The notes under the pieces are model-generated. The model was not told the origin of the DNA and made no database searches. It saw only the letters and a program-made list of their open reading frames with translations. A stretch of DNA of 64,000 nucleotides from Faecalimonas sp. (GTDB taxonomy: Bacteria > Bacillota > Clostridia > Lachnospirales > Lachnospiraceae): positions 1 to 64,000 of the forward strand of contig JARICA010000009.1 of the NCBI GenBank assembly GCA_029264305.1, in the 5' to 3' direction. Made by a program: the position numbers and the translations under genes. Shown one piece after another: positions 1 to 8,918 of the stretch. How positions within the stretch are numbered: the first letter of the stretch is position 1; every line of letters begins with the position of its first letter.

Positions 1-190
<190 letters not shown>

Positions 191-192
191 TT

Positions 193-786
193 TTGCTTTG
201 TCAATATGTTTTTGGGGCTGTTGTTGTTGAACTTGGATTTATTGGAAAGGTTTCTATGTGCAAACGCATAATGAAAGCCGAAACAAGTGAGACTGGAGAT
301 GTTCCATTTTTTAAGATTGGAACATTTGGAAAAGAACCAGATGCCTATATATCCAGGGAGAAATTCGAGGAATATAAAGCGGCATACTCTTATCCGAACA
401 AAGGCGATATTCTCATTTCGGCGGCTGGTACAATCGGAAGAACGGTTGTGTTTGACGGTGAAGACGCCTATTATCAGGATTCCAATATCGTCTGGATAGA
501 TAATGATGAGAGCATTGTACTGAATCGTTATTTATATTACTGTTATCAGTTACAGCCGTGGAATGTATCGACAGGTGGAACGATTGCAAGGCTTTATAAT
601 GATAATATAAGTAAAGCTAAAATATCTGTTCCGTCTATTCAAGAGCAAAAAAGAATTATATCAATACTTGATCGGTTTTATGCTCTGTGCAACGATATTT
701 CTTCCGGACTTCCGGCAGAAATCGAAGCACGCCAAAAACAATATGAATATTATCGAGATAAACTGCTGACTTTCAAAGAGCAGTAA
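193..786 (+). CDS. hsdS: Type I RM specificity subunit HsdS, second target recognition domain
   Basis: This open frame carries the second recognition domain of HsdS (about residues 15-165: IGKVSMCKRIMK, then PFFKIGTF, YPNKGDILISAAGTIG and PSIQEQKRIISILDRF) and ends with a second copy of the helical spacer, GLPAEIEARQKQYEYYRD. The frame is open well upstream of 193, back to a stop at 82-84, so it can be fused to the preceding half when the AGAC count is 10 or 13. As an independent gene it would need TTG at 193 or ATG at 256, and neither has a convincing ribosome site. It is therefore best read as the second half of one phase-variable gene, currently out of frame. It lies 21 bases upstream of hsdR. 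Confidence 0.85.
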   Translation: MLCQYVFGAVVVELGFIGKVSMCKRIMKAETSETGDVPFFKIGTFGKEPDAYISREKFEEYKAAYSYPNKGDILISAAGTIGRTVVFDGEDAYYQDSNIVWIDNDESIVLNRYLYYCYQLQPWNVSTGGTIARLYNDNISKAKISVPSIQEQKRIISILDRFYALCNDISSGLPAEIEARQKQYEYYRDKLLTFKEQ

Positions 787-807
787 CAAAACAAAGGAGG
801 AAGCCGC

Positions 808-3800
808 ATGAGTACCTACAACATCATTGCCGAAAGCAATGAAAGTACAGTAGTAGCTGAATATACGCCGGAAAGCTCACGATCTGACAGCTTTCAGAGT
901 GAAGCGGCTCTTGAAAAAGAATTTATTCGTCTGCTGACTACGCAGGGATATGCTTATCTTACAATCCATGATGAAAACGGTCTGATTGCCAATCTCAGAC
1001 GGCAGTTGGAACTGCTGAACGATTATAATTTTTCAGACAGCGAGTGGAAGCGTTTTTTCACAGAAACCCTTGCCAATGCCAATGAGGGCATCGTTGAAAA
1101 GACCAGAACGATTCAGACTGACCATGTAAAGGTATTGCGTAGGGACGACGGAATTTCCAAGAACATTCAGCTCATAGATAAAAAGAATATTCACAACAAC
1201 CGCTTACAGGTTATCAATCAATACGAGGAAACCGAGGGCAGGCACGATACACGCTACGATGTAACAATTCTTGTCAACGGTCTACCCCTTGTCCATGTGG
1301 AACTGAAACGCCGTGGCATTGCTATTCGAGAAGCCTTTAACCAGATTAAACGCTATCAGAGGGACAGCTTCTGGGCGGCAAGCGGATTGTATGAGTATGT
1401 GCAGATTTTCATTATCTCCAATGGAACGCATACTAAGTATTATTCCAATACAACAAGAAACAGCCATATCAAAGAGATGGGTGAATCTGCAAAACAAAGG
1501 TCGAAGAAAACAAGCAACAGCTTTGAGTTTACGAGCTTTTGGGCAGACGGAAACAATAAGGTAATTGCAGACCTGATTGATTTTACAAAAACATTCCTTG
1601 CCAAGCACACCATTCTGAATGTGCTGACCAAGTATTGTGTTTTTACCACTGAAGAAATTCTGATGGTTATGCGACCTTATCAGATTGCGGCTACGGAGCG
1701 TATTCTAAACCGTATCGAAGTTTCCACCAATTACAAGAAAATGGGAACGATTGACGCCGGAGGTTATATCTGGCATACCACAGGAAGTGGTAAAACGTTG
1801 ACTTCTTTTAAGACAGCACAACTTGCGTCTGCTCTCCCCTATGTGGATAAGGTTTTATTTGTGGTAGACAGAAAAGATCTTGATTATCAGACCATGAAAG
1901 AATATGACCGTTTTGAAAAAGGCTCTGCTAACAGTAATGCTTCAACAAAAATATTGCAAAGACAACTTGAAGACAGAGATGAAAAAGGTAGTTTTCATCA
2001 GTATAAAATCATCATCACGACCATCCAGAAATTAGATAACTTCGTGACGAAGAATAAAGGGCATGAGGTATTCAATAAGCATTGTGTGATAATTTTTGAC
2101 GAATGCCATCGCAGTCAATTTGGAGATATGCACGCCAAAATTGTAAAGGCATTTCAGAAATATCATCTGTTCGGTTTTACTGGCACACCGATTTTTGCTG
2201 CCAATGCAAACAAAGGAAAGCACATGGCAATGCTGACCACACCGCAGACCTTTGGTGTTCAGCTTCATACCTATACGATTGTGGACGCTATTAATGACGG
2301 CAATGTTCTTCCGTTCCGTATTGACTATGTGAACACCATTAAGGAAAAAGAGAATATTAAAGATAAAAATGTATCTGCCATTGATATTGAAAAAGCAATG
2401 AGTTCACCGGAGCGTATTCGGGAAATCGTTCAGTATATCTTGGAACATTTTGACCAGAAAACGAAGCGGAACAGTTTCTATTCGTTGAAAGGCAAACGGA
2501 TGGCAGGATTCAATGCCATGTTTGCTGTCAGCTCTATTCCAATGGCAATGAAATATTATAAGGAATTTCAAAAGCAGATTGCAGAAAGTCATCGTCAGTT
2601 TACAATTGCCACGATTTTCAGTTATTCTGCAAATGAAGATGATCCAGAAGATGTTCTGCAAGAGGAAGGCTTTGACACAGATGCTCTCGACCAGACTTCC
2701 CGTGATTTTCTGGAAAGTGCGATTGGGGATTATAATAAAACATTTAATACCAATTACGATACTTCTTCAGACAAGTTTCAAAATTACTACAAGGATTTGT
2801 CCATGCGAGTGAAGAATTGTGAGGTAGATTTGCTGATTGTCGTGAATATGTTCCTGACAGGTTTTGATGCTACAACACTTAATACCTTATGGGTAGACAA
2901 GAATTTGAAAATGCACGGTCTGATACAGGCATATTCCAGAACAAACCGTATTCTGAACTCGGTTAAGACCTACGGCAACATTGTCTGCTTCCGTGATTTG
3001 CAAAAAGCCACTGATGATGCGATTGCTCTCTTTGGAGATAAGAATGCAAGCGGTATTGTGCTTCTGAAAAGTTTTAATGATTACTGGAATGGCTATGAGG
3101 ATAACAACGGAAAATATCATGCAGGGTATGTTGACTTATTGGAAAAATTAGAAAAAGAATATCCTCTTGGCACTCAGAGTGTCGGAGAGCAGGCGGAAAA
3201 AGATTTTATCAGACTATTTGGAAGTATTCTTAGTATGAGAAATATTCTGACCTCCTTTGACCAGTTTGCTGAAATGGACAAGATTGCTGTAAGAGATTTG
3301 CAAAATTATCAGAGTGTCTATCTTGATCTCTATGACAAGTATCGCAGAAAAGAGGACAGCGAAAAAGAGGATATTACGGACGATATTGAATTTGAAATCG
3401 AGCTGATTAAACAGGTGGAAATCAATATCGACTACATATTGATGTTGGTTGAAAAATACCATGAGGGCAACTGTGAGGATAAAGAAATCCTTTCTTCTAT
3501 CCGAAAAGCGGTTGACGCAAGTATGCAGCTCCGCAGCAAAAAAGAACTGATTGAAGCCTTTATTAGTCGAGTCAATGTAGATACAAAAGTTATTACAGAC
3601 TGGCGGCATTTCGTTCTGGAGCAGGAAGAAAAAGACCTGACTGAAATCATTACAGCAGAGAAACTCAAACCGGAAGAAACGAGAAAATTTGTTGCCAACG
3701 CTTTCCGTGATGGAGTGCTGAAAACGACAGGGATAGAGATTGATAAATTTATGCCTCCGGTATCACGCTTCGGTGGTGGTGGCAGAGCAAAAAAGAAACA

Positions 3801-3963
3801 GGGCGTTATTGAAAAACTGAAAGCATTCTTTGAAAAATACTTTGGTCTTGGAATTGCTGAATTGAAAGCTGAGGAACAAGAGCAGTCAGTTATTTATGAA
3901 ATCGAGCCAACCTATCAGATGGTAGCCGAAGAATCTGTTTCGTATGGAAAAATGAAAGAATAA
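808..3963 (+). CDS. hsdR: Type I restriction endonuclease subunit R
   Basis: HsdR is the motor and nuclease subunit of the type I complex, translocating DNA and cutting at a distance from the HsdS site. The 1051-residue product has the expected order: a PD-(D/E)xK nuclease near residues 150-167 (YDVTILVNG, then VELKRRG); a superfamily 2 helicase with Walker A HTTGSGKT near 322-330, the DECH box near 430, FTGTP near 457 and motif VI QAYSRTNR near 707; and a C-terminal helical region with a glycine-rich linker SRFGGGGRAKKK. A strong AAAGGAGGA ribosome site precedes the ATG. Nothing is interrupted, so restriction should be intact if HsdM and HsdS are made. It ends with a duplicated TGAAAGAATAAA segment across the stop codon. 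Confidence 0.97.
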   Translation: MSTYNIIAESNESTVVAEYTPESSRSDSFQSEAALEKEFIRLLTTQGYAYLTIHDENGLIANLRRQLELLNDYNFSDSEWKRFFTETLANANEGIVEKTRTIQTDHVKVLRRDDGISKNIQLIDKKNIHNNRLQVINQYEETEGRHDTRYDVTILVNGLPLVHVELKRRGIAIREAFNQIKRYQRDSFWAASGLYEYVQIFIISNGTHTKYYSNTTRNSHIKEMGESAKQRSKKTSNSFEFTSFWADGNNKVIADLIDFTKTFLAKHTILNVLTKYCVFTTEEILMVMRPYQIAATERILNRIEVSTNYKKMGTIDAGGYIWHTTGSGKTLTSFKTAQLASALPYVDKVLFVVDRKDLDYQTMKEYDRFEKGSANSNASTKILQRQLEDRDEKGSFHQYKIIITTIQKLDNFVTKNKGHEVFNKHCVIIFDECHRSQFGDMHAKIVKAFQKYHLFGFTGTPIFAANANKGKHMAMLTTPQTFGVQLHTYTIVDAINDGNVLPFRIDYVNTIKEKENIKDKNVSAIDIEKAMSSPERIREIVQYILEHFDQKTKRNSFYSLKGKRMAGFNAMFAVSSIPMAMKYYKEFQKQIAESHRQFTIATIFSYSANEDDPEDVLQEEGFDTDALDQTSRDFLESAIGDYNKTFNTNYDTSSDKFQNYYKDLSMRVKNCEVDLLIVVNMFLTGFDATTLNTLWVDKNLKMHGLIQAYSRTNRILNSVKTYGNIVCFRDLQKATDDAIALFGDKNASGIVLLKSFNDYWNGYEDNNGKYHAGYVDLLEKLEKEYPLGTQSVGEQAEKDFIRLFGSILSMRNILTSFDQFAEMDKIAVRDLQNYQSVYLDLYDKYRRKEDSEKEDITDDIEFEIELIKQVEINIDYILMLVEKYHEGNCEDKEILSSIRKAVDASMQLRSKKELIEAFISRVNVDTKVITDWRHFVLEQEEKDLTEIITAEKLKPEETRKFVANAFRDGVLKTTGIEIDKFMPPVSRFGGGGRAKKKQGVIEKLKAFFEKYFGLGIAELKAEEQEQSVIYEIEPTYQMVAEESVSYGKMKE

Positions 3964-3973
3964 ATGAAAGAAT

Positions 3974-4029
3974 AAATCCTATAAAATAACTTCGTCTTAT
4001 TAGTGAGCCGAGGTTATTTTTATGGGATT
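3974..4029 (+). terminator. Intrinsic terminator after hsdR
   Basis: An imperfect stem of about 16 bp pairs AATCCTATAAAATAAC with GTTATTTTTATGGGATT around a loop containing a second TTCG/CGAG pairing. It lies directly downstream of the hsdR stop and closes the restriction operon. Confidence 0.6.
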
Positions 4030-4091
4030 TTGTTGAGATAGTTTGCAAGGAAGTATTTTTTCTTATGTTAAGAGAATATGTAGGTAAGCAA

Positions 4092-4442
4092 GAGCAAGAT
4101 CCACCCCGGTATTACCATATCGCCATTCTGCCATATACGTAATATTTCGGAGTTTTATCTTGCTGGGGAACTGTTGCCTCCCCCACACCCACTTTTTTAT
4201 TAGCTACACCGTAGGTGTATGCAGCAAAATATCATAATTAACATAATTCTATTTTGAGGCATTCAGTAAGTAACTGGATGTCTTTTTCTATTTAAAAATA
4301 CACATGGTGATGCGAACAAATTCTTTTGTAAGCCAATTATATAAGCAAGGGTATGGGGAATTGCCACTCCCCATCAAGAGAAAACCCATAAGATGAACGG
4401 AGGCGGAAACGCGATAACGTTAAACATGGGTGGATCTTGCTC
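4092..4442. repeat. 15-bp inverted repeat, arms 336 bp apart
   Basis: GAGCAAGATCCACCC at 4092-4106 is the exact reverse complement of GGGTGGATCTTGCTC at 4428-4442. The arms enclose most of the non-coding region before repA. An exact 15-base match is unlikely by chance at this distance; it may be a protein-binding or origin/transfer element. Confidence 0.8.
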
Positions 4443-4596
4443 ATCTAAAAATTTTTTCTCTCCGCACCCTGTAAAATGAGCTTTTTTCCTTTCGTTATAT
4501 AGGGAGATATAAAAAGAGAATTTTAATAAAGCATAAAAATCTCTTTGGGAAAGCCGGCATCCGTCTCCTTAATTTTTCAGAAAGGTAAAAGAAAAT

Positions 4597-5124
4597 ATGA
4601 AATTTGAATATATGATGGAAACGGAAAAGATACTTCCCTATTATCAGTTCCCTAAATTTTTGTTAGAGCTACCACTCTCTCAAAATGCAAAATTACTTTA
4701 TATGCTGTTATATGACAGAGCCAGAATTTCACAGAAAAACCATTGGCTCAATGAAGACGGATATGTATATTTCGTCTTTCCGATTACAGAAATTTCTTTG
4801 AAATGGGGAAAATGTTGTACTTCTGTAAAAGCTGCCATGAAGGAATTAGATGAGTATGGATTGTTGATTCGCAGTTCCGGAGGATTTTCAAAACCAAATC
4901 ATTTATATATGCGAATCCCCTGTATAGAGTTGATTTCTGAACCAAATGTAAAGCAGACAGACCAAAATACAACTTCCATTGGGATGAAAAGCTGTCCTTC
5001 ATTCAGTCGGAAAACAGCCTCTTCTATGGTCGGAAATGTGCCACCTAGTAAAGTAAAAGAAAAATATAATTTTAGTAATAAGATTGGAGTAAATTACGAA
5101 TATGAGGAGGGCAATAGTCTATGA
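4597..5124 (+). CDS. Replication initiator protein A (RepA_N family)
   Basis: A 175-residue protein with the RepA_N-type winged-helix start (residues about 10-110: YYQFPKFLLELPLSQNAKLLYMLLYDR, WGKCCTSVKAAMKELDEYGLL). Members initiate replication of plasmids and occur in integrative elements of Bacillota, where they may support rolling or theta replication of the excised circle. The length matches the short element-borne version, with a low-complexity Ser/Lys tail instead of a full C-terminal domain. A GAAAGG ribosome site lies upstream of the ATG. The stop overlaps the next gene by four bases (ATGA), so the two are translationally coupled. Family assignment is from recognised sequence pattern; the function in this element is inferred. 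Confidence 0.85.
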   Translation: MKFEYMMETEKILPYYQFPKFLLELPLSQNAKLLYMLLYDRARISQKNHWLNEDGYVYFVFPITEISLKWGKCCTSVKAAMKELDEYGLLIRSSGGFSKPNHLYMRIPCIELISEPNVKQTDQNTTSIGMKSCPSFSRKTASSMVGNVPPSKVKEKYNFSNKIGVNYEYEEGNSL

Positions 5125-5963
5125 TAAAGCAGGAAAACACATATTTAGGTGCAGATGGATTAGCATATTGCAAGATTTGTGGAGAACCTGTAGAGGCATA
5201 TTTCCCTCCAGACAGTATTCTTGGTATGAAAAAACATTTTAGACAATGTGCATGTATCCGTCAAAAACGTGAAGTAGAAGAAAAGGCATATAAAGAAAGA
5301 GAACACCGAGAATTAGTGGAAAGAAATAGAAAAATCTGTTTTGAAGAACCACGAATGTATGATTGGAATTTTGAACTGGCGGAAAAGACTACCGCCATCG
5401 AGAAGGCCAAAGAATACACAGCAAACTGGAATGATATGAAGAAAAATCATATTGGTTTTCTTTTGTGGGGACCAATAGGAACAGGAAAGAGTTACATAGC
5501 CGGTTGCATTGCCAACGCACTTTTGAATCGGGAAATTACTGTGAAGATGACAAATTTTAATACAATTATTGATGATATGTTTCCATTAGAGGATAAAACA
5601 GAATATATCAATGCTCTGGCGCGATATGAACTTTTAATTTTGGATGATCTTGGCACAGAACGAAATTCTGAGTATGCTCTTGGAATTGTATTCAGCGTAA
5701 TTGACCGAAGATATCGCTCCGGCAGACCTTTGATCGTAACTACCAATCTTCCGATAAAACAATTAAAAGAAGAAACGAACATAGAAAAGAAACGAATTTA
5801 TGATCGTATTTTAGAAATGTGTGTTCCGTTATATGTTGGCGGTTCTAGCTATCGGAGTGATATTGCCCATGAAAAAATGGGGAAAATGAAAACCTTTTTT
5901 GCTACTGCCGAATCAAGTCAGACTGAAAATATTATAGAGCAGACAGGCACAAAAACAATCTGA
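5121..5963 (+). CDS. DnaC/IstB-like ATP-binding protein
   Basis: A 280-residue AAA+ ATPase. A Cys-rich N terminus (CKICGEP near residue 17, CACIR near 44) resembles a small zinc ribbon, followed by a Lys/Glu-rich helix. Walker A GPIGTGKS lies near 116-124, Walker B LLILDDLGTE near 171-180 and a sensor-like VVTTNLPIKQL near 210. Proteins of this type load replicative helicase; on mobile elements they pair with RepA_N initiators, as here. It is coupled to the initiator by an ATGA overlap and has a GAGGAGGG ribosome site inside the upstream gene. The AAA+ assignment is certain; a helicase-loading role is inferred from homology and context. Confidence 0.9.
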   Translation: MIKQENTYLGADGLAYCKICGEPVEAYFPPDSILGMKKHFRQCACIRQKREVEEKAYKEREHRELVERNRKICFEEPRMYDWNFELAEKTTAIEKAKEYTANWNDMKKNHIGFLLWGPIGTGKSYIAGCIANALLNREITVKMTNFNTIIDDMFPLEDKTEYINALARYELLILDDLGTERNSEYALGIVFSVIDRRYRSGRPLIVTTNLPIKQLKEETNIEKKRIYDRILEMCVPLYVGGSSYRSDIAHEKMGKMKTFFATAESSQTENIIEQTGTKTI

Positions 5964-6002
5964 TGTTTATATCTTAGTATAGACATCAGAAATAGAAAGA
6001 GT

Positions 6003-6200
6003 GTGATAGCTCTGCAGAAACCTACATATTACTTGTGGCGAACAGATTATACATCTTCAGAAGACTTTGAGGCAGATAAGGAGAAATATAGGAAAATAGG
6101 TTTTCGGGTTGTCACGTTTGCGGATGGGCAGCCGGATAAAAATATACATAATGGAATAAAAGCGTTGATTCGAAACCATATAAAAGAAATCAATCAGTAA
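6003..6200 (+). CDS. tnpW: Transposon-encoded protein TnpW
   Basis: A 65-residue protein with the TnpW-like pattern WRTDYTSSEDFEADKEKYRKIG and VVTFADGQPDKNIHNGIKALIRNH. TnpW is named from the Tn4451/Tn4453 family; its exact role is not established. The start is GTG at 6003 behind a GAAAGAG ribosome site. It sits between the DnaC-like gene and the recombinase, the usual place in clostridial integrative elements with large serine recombinases. Small size limits certainty on the start, but the protein is well recognised. Confidence 0.85.
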   Translation: MIALQKPTYYLWRTDYTSSEDFEADKEKYRKIGFRVVTFADGQPDKNIHNGIKALIRNHIKEINQ

Positions 6201-6204
6201 TTTC

Positions 6205-6240
6205 TAAGGGCGGGAGACATTCTCTCGCCCTTATTATATT
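6205..6240 (+). terminator. Intrinsic terminator after tnpW
   Basis: AAGGGCGGGAGA and TCTCTCGCCCTT form a 12-bp stem with one wobble around a CAT loop, followed by an AT-rich tail. It separates the repA-dnaC-tnpW operon from tnpX. Confidence 0.8.
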
Positions 6241-6260
6241 ACTGTTCACAGTAATATAAT
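6233..6260. promoter_or_regulatory. Perfect 28-bp palindrome upstream of tnpX
   Basis: ATTATATTACTGT and ACAGTAATATAAT are exact reverse complements separated by TC. It overlaps the tail of the tnpW terminator and lies just upstream of the recombinase promoter, so it is a candidate operator for control of excision. No regulator is identified. Confidence 0.65.
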
Positions 6261-6286
6261 TCATTGTAAAATTATATGAGAATCCG

Positions 6287-6315
6287 TTTACGAAAAAGAT
6301 TTTTCAATATATAAT
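6287..6315 (+). promoter_or_regulatory. Predicted sigma-A promoter of tnpX
   Basis: TTTACG, 17-base spacer, TATAAT; the -10 box ends 45 bases before the tnpX ATG. Confidence 0.6.
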
Positions 6316-6360
6316 TATATTACATTATTCTATAAATAATATTTCAGAAAGGATGAGGAC

Positions 6361-8310
6361 ATGAATGCTGGATATGTGCGTCTTTCAAGAGATGACGATA
6401 AGCGAAATTATGTTTCTATAGAAAATCAGAAGTTAATTATCAATCAGTATGCATCTGACCATGGAATGGTTATTGACCGATGGTATGAAGATGACGGAGT
6501 ATCAGGTTATATTTTTGACAGACCGGGATTTCAACAGATGATGGCTGATTTGGATAAAGATATTGATACCGTATATGTGAAAGATTTCTCGCGTCTTGGC
6601 AGACATAATGCGAAGGTTCTTTTGCTTTTGGATGAATTTCAGGAACGGGGAAAACATCTCATTGTCATTGATGATAATTACGATTCTTTCGATTCCAGCG
6701 ATGACACCATTGGAATTAAAACATGGTTCAATGAGCGTTATGTAAAAGATACCAGTAAGAAAATCAAAAGAGCGATTGGAGCCAGACAAAAAGAAGGCAC
6801 TCTTATGACAAAACCGCCTTTCGGATATTGTCGGGATACGAAAGACAAAAGTATCATCAAAATCGTTCCCAAAGAGGCAGAATTTATCAAAATGGTTTAC
6901 GATCTTTATATCTCAGGATCAGGTTATCGCAAAATAGCAAATTATTTGACTGACCAGGGTATCCCAACGCCTTCTATGGTACAGCGAGAACGAGAAATTG
7001 AAGAAGGTCGCATAAGCAAAAAGAAAGTTGCAACCATTTGGTCTGACAGCATGGTGAAGGAATTATTAGATAATGATTTTTACATTGGAACTTTTCGTTT
7101 GAGAAAACGTGCCAGAAATACAGTACATGGAAAGGATAAACGTGTTCCAAAAGAAGAACAGTGTATTTTTGAAGATCATCATCCGGCAATTATTGATAAA
7201 TCCACTTTTTCTCTTGTGCAGGAATTAAAAGAAAAGCGTAATCGCACAAATTATCGTGGAAGCAGGGGGGAATGGATCGGTTCAGAAATTCCCAATCCTT
7301 TTGGAAGCTGTTTGTTTTGTAAAGATTGTGGAAGTCGTTTGACACCGATTAAGCGTCAAACATCCAGCAGAGAAAGAAAATATTATATTTGTACTACCTA
7401 TAATACGAAAGGCAGGCGGTATTGCGAGAAAGCGCATCTGATTGAGGAAAATGATTTGATGGAAGATGTGCTGAATTATATTAAACTGTGCAGAGAAGCA
7501 CTTTGTGAAGTAATTTCCACATATGATATGAGGGACTTTGAGGCAGAAAAGAAAACGCTGGCAGAAAGACGACAGGACATTCAGGAAGAAATTCAAAACC
7601 GAAAAAATCAACTAAAGGTACTTTTAACACAAAAAATAAAAGATTTATCCATAGCATCTGAAAATGAGGATTTGATCCATGAAACCTATGATTCTATGCA
7701 AAAGGATCTACTGGCGCAGATTCATGGTTTGGAGATACAGGAAAAAGAACTGAACGAAACTACTATAGAAACACCGGATGTAAAGGACAAATTGAGAAAT
7801 GCATTGGATGTAGTTGATAAAATCATTGCAGGTGGAACTCTTGACCGAAGAGATATTGAATTGTTGATTGAGAGAATTGACGTAGATAAAGAGGGAATGC
7901 CGGAAATCACTTTAAAATATGGTTTGTCTGATTTAATCAATTACAGTCCTGCTGATGAGATGAATCGCCGGGAAAATACTGTAATCGCTCTTGTAATGAA
8001 GCTGATTATAGAAGATGAACGTGGATATACATCTGCAAAATACTTGTCAGAACATATCACAGCATTGGGATTTAAGAAAACGAAACAAAGTATCTTACCT
8101 TATATCAATTTGATGAAAGAATTGGGAATTTTGGAAGATACGGATAATCCGCTGAAACCTTACAATATTATGAAAACAAAAAAAGAGATTACGGTATTGA
8201 TGCATCAATATCTACCGGATTTACCGGCTCAAATGACTTCTGAACAATTATCGGACATTTGTTTACATTGTAATGGTGATGACAGGTGGAATGCCAGAAA
8301 TGGTATTTGA
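6361..8310 (+). CDS. tnpX: Large serine recombinase (TnpX family)
   Basis: A 649-residue site-specific recombinase that should excise and integrate the element. The N-terminal resolvase domain shows the catalytic serine in YVRLSRDD (Ser9) and the conserved KDFSRLGRH near residue 76. A recombinase domain follows (about 160-290), then a zinc ribbon at about 316-355 (CLFCKDCGSRL, CTTYN, YC) and a coiled coil at about 390-470. ATG is preceded by AGAAAGGATGAGG. It is slightly shorter than TnpX of Tn4451 (707 residues). Its last codons, after about 8278, appear to be chromosomal sequence shared with the disrupted neighbour gene, so the C-terminal peptide depends on the insertion site. Key catalytic residues are present, suggesting an active enzyme. 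Confidence 0.95.
   Translation: MNAGYVRLSRDDDKRNYVSIENQKLIINQYASDHGMVIDRWYEDDGVSGYIFDRPGFQQMMADLDKDIDTVYVKDFSRLGRHNAKVLLLLDEFQERGKHLIVIDDNYDSFDSSDDTIGIKTWFNERYVKDTSKKIKRAIGARQKEGTLMTKPPFGYCRDTKDKSIIKIVPKEAEFIKMVYDLYISGSGYRKIANYLTDQGIPTPSMVQREREIEEGRISKKKVATIWSDSMVKELLDNDFYIGTFRLRKRARNTVHGKDKRVPKEEQCIFEDHHPAIIDKSTFSLVQELKEKRNRTNYRGSRGEWIGSEIPNPFGSCLFCKDCGSRLTPIKRQTSSRERKYYICTTYNTKGRRYCEKAHLIEENDLMEDVLNYIKLCREALCEVISTYDMRDFEAEKKTLAERRQDIQEEIQNRKNQLKVLLTQKIKDLSIASENEDLIHETYDSMQKDLLAQIHGLEIQEKELNETTIETPDVKDKLRNALDVVDKIIAGGTLDRRDIELLIERIDVDKEGMPEITLKYGLSDLINYSPADEMNRRENTVIALVMKLIIEDERGYTSAKYLSEHITALGFKKTKQSILPYINLMKELGILEDTDNPLKPYNIMKTKKEITVLMHQYLPDLPAQMTSEQLSDICLHCNGDDRWNARNGI
8276..8284. other. 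Right junction of the mobile element (attR region)
   Basis: Element sequence (recombinase frame) passes here into the frame of a substrate-binding protein gene whose recognisable part begins GGMPEM at 8285. Two GA dinucleotides, at 8278-8279 and 8281-8282, fit the GA core known for TnpX/TndX-type recombinases. The exact crossover cannot be fixed without the left junction. Confidence 0.6.
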
Positions 8311-8854
8311 GTACATTTTGAAAAAAAACGGGATAGAACCACAAAAAGATGTTAAAATAAATCAAAACATTGATTTCGGTTCCACAGCGCCAGCCTTTGC
8401 GGAGGGAAAAGCTGATTTTACTATCGAATTTGAGCCTAGTGCAACACTTCTTGAATCAGAACAAAAAGGTTATGTTGTTGCATCGCTTGGAAAAGATAGT
8501 GGATATGTTCCATATACTGCTTTTTGTGCAAAAAAAAGTTATATAAAAGAAAACAAAAAGGTTTTACAGAAATTTACGAATGCTTTGCAGAAAGGTATGG
8601 ATTATGTGAAATCACATACGCCAGAAGAAATTGCAAAAGTGATAAAACCACAATTTAAAGATGCGAATGTAGAAACAATTACAACAATTGTAAAACGATA
8701 TGCTAATCAAGAAACATGGAAAGAAAATTTGATCTTTGAAAAAGAAAGTTTCAAACTATTACAGGACATTTTGGAAAGTGCCGGTGAGTTGGGAAAAAGA
8801 GTTCCATATAAAGAGTTAGTGACTACTGAATTTTCTAAAAAAACAATAGAGTAA
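8282..8854 (+). pseudogene. ABC transporter substrate-binding protein, C-terminal fragment
   Basis: The 191 codons encode the C-terminal lobe of an NMT1/SsuA-like periplasmic-type binding protein: GGMPEMVFEYILKKNG, then DFGSTAPAFAEGKADFTIEFEPSA, YVVASLGKDSGYVPYTAFCAKK and a helical tail ending in a probable hinge segment. There is no signal peptide or N-terminal lobe, because the serine-recombinase element has inserted upstream. The first ATG at 8273 belongs to the element side. The N-terminal part should lie beyond the element's left end, outside the window. Substrate type (alkanesulfonate, thiamine precursor or similar) cannot be told. The fragment is otherwise undamaged, consistent with a recent or reversible insertion. 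Confidence 0.85.
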
Positions 8855-8866
8855 TTGTGCAAAAAA

Positions 8867-8915
8867 TATAAGAAAGTCATTTGTCTAAAAAGACATTTGA
8901 CTTTCTTATATTTTT
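8867..8915. terminator. Bidirectional terminator
   Basis: TATAAGAAAGTCA pairs with TGACTTTCTTATA, extended by a second 5-bp segment after two mismatches, with A- and T-rich flanks. It separates the convergent transporter fragment and the minus-strand yerC gene. Confidence 0.85.
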
Positions 8916-8918
8916 AAA

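Larger units (their letters stand above)
3964..4596. other. Non-coding stretch between hsdR and repA
   Basis: No credible gene is seen in about 630 bases. The stretch holds the hsdR terminator, a 15-bp inverted repeat at 4092-4106 and 4428-4442, a short hairpin ATGGGGA/TCCCCAT near 4352-4373, and C-rich patches not typical of the AT-rich neighbourhood. Position upstream of a RepA-type initiator suggests control or replication-origin sequences of the element, but no iteron array is visible, so that role is only inferred. Confidence 0.6.
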
